From Mucilaginibacter conchicola (GTDB taxonomy: Bacteria > Bacteroidota > Bacteroidia > Sphingobacteriales > Sphingobacteriaceae): a DNA stretch of 64,000 nucleotides. The translations under genes and the position numbers were made by a program. The notes under the pieces are model-generated. The model searched no databases and was not told the DNA's origin. It saw only the letters and a program-made list of their open reading frames with translations. The stretch spans positions 1 through 64,000 of the forward strand of contig NZ_QWDC01000002.1 in NCBI RefSeq assembly GCF_003432115.1, read 5' to 3'. This document shows positions 59,897 through 64,000 of this stretch, in pieces (within the stretch, counting starts at the first letter, position 1; each line of letters opens with the position of its first letter).

Positions 59897-61573
59897 TTAC
59901 AAAGCCAACAACTCTCTCGCATTTTGCAGCGCACTCTCGCCGGGATTATCGCCGCTTAGCATCTTGGCTATTTCGGTTACGCGTTCGTCATTGCTGAGTT
60001 TCTTGATGCGGGTTTGCGTAATATCGCTGCTGTTATCCTTGTAAACAAAGTAATGACTGCTGCCTTTGCCCGCAATTTGCGGTAAGTGCGTAATGGTAAT
60101 TACCTGCAGGTTTTGCGATAAGCGCTCCATTACCAAACCTACCTTGTTGGCTACCTCGCCGCTTACACCGGTGTCTATCTCATCAAAAATAATGGTAGGC
60201 AAGGCAGTGTATTCTGCAATGATAGATTTTATGCTGAGCATCAAACGGCTCAACTCTCCACCCGATGCCACTTTGCTCATATCTGCCAGTGCATGTCCCT
60301 TATTAGCCGAGAACATAAAGCGGATGGTATCGATGCCATTCGGGCCCAACTCCACTTCTGCTCCCCCTTTAGGGGGTTGGGGGGCTTCTTCTATCTCCAG
60401 CGCCGAGTTACCCATACCCATTTCAGCAAGGGTTGCCAATACTTTCTCCTGTATAACAGGGATGGCTTTTTTTCGGTTGGCAGATAAGGTTTCAGCCAGT
60501 TGCTGCAGTTCTTGTTTGGCAGCGTTTATTTGTTGCTGTAGTTTCTCAACCGCTTCATCGCCAAATACAGCCTGCTGGATCTTGTCAGACAAGTCATTTT
60601 GTATATCTAACAGTTCCTGGTTATTGCTAACGCGATGCTTCTTTTGCAGGTTGTAGATGAGGCTCAAACGCGTGTTCACCTCTTCGGCTCGGGCTTCATC
60701 GGTAAAGGTGCGTTGCTCTATGGTCTCTATCTCGGCAGCAATATCTTTTAGCTCAATGAGGGTGCTTTTCAAGCGCTCATTCAGTGCTTCTACCTCAGTG
60801 TTATATTTTTCAATACCACCCAACTGCTGGCCGGCCTCTTTTAACTGACTTGTTGCCGAGGCTTCGCTATCCTGCATCAGGTAATTTGCACCAAGCAGGT
60901 TGCGTTTTATTTCTTCGGCATTGTTAAGGGTAGCCAGTTCTTTTTCCAGGCCTTCCTGCTCATCAGCTACCAGTGCGGCTTTCTCCAGTTCATCAAACTG
61001 AAATTGGTAATAATCAAGGTCGGCTTTGGCTTTGTCGTTATCTTCTATCAGTTGCTGCAACTGGCTCAGCGACTTTTTGTACGCACGGTATTTTATGCGA
61101 TAATCTCCCAATAAACTCTCATGACCGGCAACGCCATCCACAACCAGGAGTTGAAACTCGGGGTCGTTAATTTCGCGGGTAGCATGCTGTGAGTGGATAT
61201 CTATCAACTTTTCGCCAAGTTGTTTAAGGGTGTTAAGGTTAACAGGTGTATCATTCACAAAGGCGCGCGATTTACCATCGGCAGAGATCTCGCGGCGAAG
61301 CACGGTCTCACTTTCGTGATCGAGATCGTTCTCCTCGAAAAAATCTGCTAAATGGAAACCCTCAATAGTGAAAGCGCCCTCTATCACACATTTCTTTTGC
61401 TGATTAAAAAAGTAACGACTCTCTGCCCGCTGGCCCAAGATCAGCGACAGCGCACCCAAAATAATGGATTTACCGGCACCGGTCTCTCCCGTTAATATAT
61501 TTAACCCTTTATCAAAATTGATCTCCAGGTTATCTATCAGCGCGTAGTTTTGAATGGTTAGCCTTTGAAGCAT
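59897..61573 (-). CDS. recN: DNA repair protein RecN
   Basis: An SMC-like ATPase acting at DNA double-strand breaks. It shows ALIDNLEINFDKGLNILTGE and Walker A TGETGAGKSIILGAL near the N-terminus, a long coiled-coil middle, and the C-terminal signature VASGGELSRLMLSIK with Walker B PTIIFDEIDTGVSG. The 558-aa length is normal. Residues 397-405 (APQPPKGGA) are encoded by an intergenic-type GC-rich repeat (60359-60385) just before the ATPase C-terminal part. In many relatives recN follows DUF4835; here it does not. Confidence 0.95.
   Translation of the reverse strand: MLQRLTIQNYALIDNLEINFDKGLNILTGETGAGKSIILGALSLILGQRAESRYFFNQQKKCVIEGAFTIEGFHLADFFEENDLDHESETVLRREISADGKSRAFVNDTPVNLNTLKQLGEKLIDIHSQHATREINDPEFQLLVVDGVAGHESLLGDYRIKYRAYKKSLSQLQQLIEDNDKAKADLDYYQFQFDELEKAALVADEQEGLEKELATLNNAEEIKRNLLGANYLMQDSEASATSQLKEAGQQLGGIEKYNTEVEALNERLKSTLIELKDIAAEIETIEQRTFTDEARAEEVNTRLSLIYNLQKKHRVSNNQELLDIQNDLSDKIQQAVFGDEAVEKLQQQINAAKQELQQLAETLSANRKKAIPVIQEKVLATLAEMGMGNSALEIEEAPQPPKGGAEVELGPNGIDTIRFMFSANKGHALADMSKVASGGELSRLMLSIKSIIAEYTALPTIIFDEIDTGVSGEVANKVGLVMERLSQNLQVITITHLPQIAGKGSSHYFVYKDNSSDITQTRIKKLSNDERVTEIAKMLSGDNPGESALQNARELLAL
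60359..60385. repeat. In-frame copy of the GC-rich short repeat inside recN
   Basis: On the minus strand GCCCCCCAACCCCCTAAAGG with GGGAGCA after it is read as APQPPKGGA. The same repeat occurs outside genes at 47053-47081 and, in the other orientation, at 2431-2459. Confidence 0.75.
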
Positions 61574-61724
61574 AAAAAAAGTGTCCCCTTTTATGAGGAC
61601 ACTAAATTACTAATTTTATTGGTAAATTTGATTGAGTGGTTGATTGTGTTAATTAAGTGAGTGGTTATTTTTCCACCATTGTGCAATCCCTAATCTCTAT
61701 TCAACCAATCTCTGATCACTAATA
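61574..61724. other. Spacer between the M56 gene and recN
   Basis: Stuttering TGATTG/GTGGTT and CTAATCTCTATTCAACCAAT words form imperfect inverted repeats. No gene is seen; this region must hold the recN promoter. Confidence 0.5.
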
Positions 61725-63779
61725 TCAATTTTGCTCCGCTGGTTCCGGTTGCTCAGGCTGTTCTGCTTTCTCGGGTTGTTCCGGGCGTTCTGGAGTTTCC
61801 TTCAGGTCTTTTTCAGTCCAGCCATAATCAGGGTGCGCGGCACGGTAATCGGCCAATTTCTTTTTAAACTCAGGGCTTTCCATGTAGGCGCGCATTTTTC
61901 TTGACGCTTCGTGCATTGCATCCTTTTCCTTCTGCATCTTCGGATCTTTGCTGTAAGCACGCATCTGCTCGCCCAGTTTACGCATTTTCTCCTGGGTAGC
62001 TTTTATCTCTTTGTTACCGTAAGCCTGGCGCATGTTCTCGCCTGCGGCACGCATGGCTTCGCGTTGTTTGATAGCGTCGGGGTTTTGAGAGATAGCACGC
62101 ATTTGTGTGCCCAGTTCTTTCATCTGTCCATTTAATGCTTTCACATCAGCAGGGATATTCTGGTCTAACTCATCCTGATATTTGCGGAAATTAGGATCGC
62201 TTTTATCGTCAAAATTGTGCGGGGCATTTACATCTACATTGTATTTTTTTGCAATGCGAGCGTTCATTTCTTTAAACTCTTTGGAGTCGTAATACTTACC
62301 CATTTTATCGCCCATCTCGCCCATTTGCTTGCCAAGCTTCTCCAGGTCTTTCCCTTTCACCGCCCAAGTTGCTTCATAGTCTTTAGCAGCAAGTTCCTGC
62401 GCTTTGGTAGCTTGTTTAACGGCGTCACTTTCGTAATAGGCGCTTATTTCTTTACCCATTTTCTCCATCTCGGCGGCATTGGCCTTAAACTCTGGGCTTT
62501 CATAATAAGCGCTCATTGCTTTGCCGTGTTTCTCAACCTCTTTGCTTAGTCTGTCCAGTTCCGCATCTTTAAAACCGTTGTAACGCACACCACCAATGTA
62601 GGTATCGTTTCTGTATGCCTTCTCTGCTGCCAGTTTGGCTTTTATTACCTGTTTATTAGCTTTAGTTACCTGCTTATTAGCTTTGGCAACCTGTTTCGCC
62701 GGCACGGTATCGGCAGCAATAATGGTTTTAATAGCCGGGATAATAGCTTTTACGGATACTTTACCCTGTGCAATTTCTGGTTTTAAAAGTGCGAAACTGC
62801 AAACACTTAAGGTTAATATAAGCATGGCAACCAATGTGGGCCTTATGCTTGGGATTTGTTTTTTAGTTTTCATGATACGTTCAATTCGGTTTAACAAATG
62901 GTACTTTTTACCTGTTACCGCCAGCGCTAACTGTAACTGGTTTTGACGGCTTTGTTCAAGCTTAAACAAAGCTTTTGCGTATATAACCGGCGTAGCGGTT
63001 GCGTTTACTACCATGTCGTCACATGCGTTCTCGCGTTCTTCGCCAATTATTTTGTTGATCAACAATACACAGGGATTAAAGAACAACAACGTGGTTACAA
63101 CTTGCTGCAGCAGGTTTACCAGGTAATCGTTACGTTTAATATGTGCAAGCTCGTGTAAAAGGATAGCCTCTATCTCGTCGGCTTCCAGGTATGTAGAAAG
63201 TGTTACGGGCAGCAATATCACCGGTTTTATGTAACCCGCAATGCAGGGCACATCAACCAGGGCACTAAAGCCAACCTGTACTTTTTTTGTGATCTCGAAT
63301 TTCGCTGCAAACCTCGCAATCTGCGATTGCAGCTGTACGCCTAAACTCATGCTGCGTTTGATAGCTTTAATACGGCGATGCGCAAATACTACCTTAAATA
63401 CATTCAGCAATAAACCGATAACATACACTGCTGCGATGTATGGCATATAGCTCTGTATATTATAATAGTACCGCAGGGTATCGGCGTTTACGTTTCTGAA
63501 AGTTTTAGGCAGCTCCATCAGCAGCGGCATGTTGGCCAGTGTGCTGGGTTTGTTGAGCCAGTTATAGGCCTGCACCTCATTAATAAGTGTAACAGCAAAC
63601 CAAAGGCTAATGGCCGATAAAGCAGCTATAGACACCAAATATTTCTCGGCCGAATTAAGCCTCGCGTTAAACAACGTTAGCGTAAGCTTTAATAAAAAGT
63701 ACACCAATAATCCCTGCCAAAGCGAATGCACTATGGTGATACCCAATACCTGGCTAATGTTATAAAGGATGTTTTGCAT
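61725..63779 (-). CDS. M56 family (BlaR1-like) membrane peptidase with repeat-rich tail
   Basis: A 684-aa sensor-type protein. Four N-terminal helices and the M56 domain come first, with the zinc motif HELAHIKRN (about residues 209-217) and the ENACDD element of that family. A last helix lies near residue 315-335. The 350-residue external C-terminus has no penicillin-binding domain; it consists of Lys/Glu-rich degenerate repeats of the type SAYYESPEFKANAAEMEKMG and ends in a PEQPEKAEQPEQPEPAEQ tail. It is probably linked to the BlaI-type repressor upstream. Confidence 0.88.
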   Translation of the reverse strand: MQNILYNISQVLGITIVHSLWQGLLVYFLLKLTLTLFNARLNSAEKYLVSIAALSAISLWFAVTLINEVQAYNWLNKPSTLANMPLLMELPKTFRNVNADTLRYYYNIQSYMPYIAAVYVIGLLLNVFKVVFAHRRIKAIKRSMSLGVQLQSQIARFAAKFEITKKVQVGFSALVDVPCIAGYIKPVILLPVTLSTYLEADEIEAILLHELAHIKRNDYLVNLLQQVVTTLLFFNPCVLLINKIIGEERENACDDMVVNATATPVIYAKALFKLEQSRQNQLQLALAVTGKKYHLLNRIERIMKTKKQIPSIRPTLVAMLILTLSVCSFALLKPEIAQGKVSVKAIIPAIKTIIAADTVPAKQVAKANKQVTKANKQVIKAKLAAEKAYRNDTYIGGVRYNGFKDAELDRLSKEVEKHGKAMSAYYESPEFKANAAEMEKMGKEISAYYESDAVKQATKAQELAAKDYEATWAVKGKDLEKLGKQMGEMGDKMGKYYDSKEFKEMNARIAKKYNVDVNAPHNFDDKSDPNFRKYQDELDQNIPADVKALNGQMKELGTQMRAISQNPDAIKQREAMRAAGENMRQAYGNKEIKATQEKMRKLGEQMRAYSKDPKMQKEKDAMHEASRKMRAYMESPEFKKKLADYRAAHPDYGWTEKDLKETPERPEQPEKAEQPEQPEPAEQN

Positions 63780-63854
63780 TGTCTTAAATTCTAAATACTA
63801 AACTCTAAAACCTAATTCTAAACTGTTACCTAATCTCTGATCACCAATCTCTAA

Positions 63855-64000
63855 TCACTTACTCTCAAACCCATCAAGGAAATTCTTAATAGCATCTATC
63901 TCGTCTTTTGAGGCGCGGTGCTGGCCAAGGGCTTGTATCACCAGATCAGCAGTGGAGCCTTTAAAAACGGTTGAGAGGATCTTATCCAGTGCGCCTTGCT
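63855..64000 (-). CDS. BlaI/MecI family repressor (C-terminal part, cut by window edge)
   Basis: The last 47 codons of a gene whose start is beyond the right edge. The reading frame gives GALDKILSTVFKGSTADLVI and QALGQHRASKDEIDAIKNFL, ending in DGFESK before the stop. The FKGSTADLV and the helix after it fit the C-terminal dimerisation part of BlaI/MecI/CopY repressors. Next to the M56 peptidase this is the usual repressor-sensor pair. Stutter repeats (TAATCTCTGATCACCAATC) lie between them. Confidence 0.85.
   Translation of the reverse strand, partial: QGALDKILSTVFKGSTADLVIQALGQHRASKDEIDAIKNFLDGFESK

Noticed and set aside
60066..60656. 196-aa plus-strand frame inside recN
   Set aside because: Antisense shadow of recN with Ser/Cys-rich low-complexity translation.

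Overview
The window looks like chromosomal DNA of a Bacteroidota member, most likely a Sphingobacteriaceae genus such as Mucilaginibacter or Pedobacter. The basis is promoters of the TTTG-N19-TAnnTTTG type, many starts without a Shine-Dalgarno sequence, and families typical of that phylum (BamD/omega/CoaBC/DUF4835 block, BT_3928-type DoxX protein, CrtD and CruF carotenoid enzymes, DUF4349, a repressor-linked M56 peptidase). I see no phage, insertion sequence, CRISPR array or tRNA. This is mostly core genome with dense small intergenic repeats.

Layout. 1-1035 has no gene but carries three tandem minus-strand promoters, probably for an rRNA operon beyond the left edge, and a GC-rich foldable block. 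1036-4558: bamD, omega subunit, coaBC and a DUF4835 protein. 4760-6182: two small membrane proteins and a TetR repressor, with two matching operators. 6350-16259: recJ, lptB, a GH3 protein, three tandem lipoproteins, folP, then DUF1599, BT_3928-like, aroK and two secreted proteins. 16261-22934 (mostly minus): PyrR-like phosphoribosyltransferase, S41 protease, a GFKPRF-repeat protein with a partner, YebC and a Tdh-like epimerase. 23133-31354: asd, PfpI-like protein, crtD, DUF4349 lipoprotein, MarR plus a kinase, dnaA. 31690-36371: mutase large subunit, IscA-type protein, TlpA, ABC permease.

36673-41861 is one nucleotide-sugar operon (ugd, UDP-xylose synthase, galE, rfbB, PHP phosphatase), divergent from waaA. 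43269-49387 is a run of co-oriented genes: hydrolase, two acyltransferases, glycosyltransferase, CruF, IspH, a WG-repeat lipoprotein and CrtW. With crtD at 25 kb these suggest a ketolated, hydroxylated carotenoid that may be glycosylated and acylated. After it come hemH, ettA, clpC, fabI, recN and an M56 peptidase whose BlaI-type repressor runs off the right edge.

The most interesting material is not a classic defence or mobile system. It comprises the carotenoid tailoring cluster, a protein built of repeated GFKPRF motifs, an intergenic GC-rich repeat read in frame inside recN, a 7-bp tandem repeat inside waaA, a roughly 370-bp hairpin-rich non-coding element after crtW, a matched TetR operator pair, and two families of long palindromic repeats placed largely at gene 3' ends.
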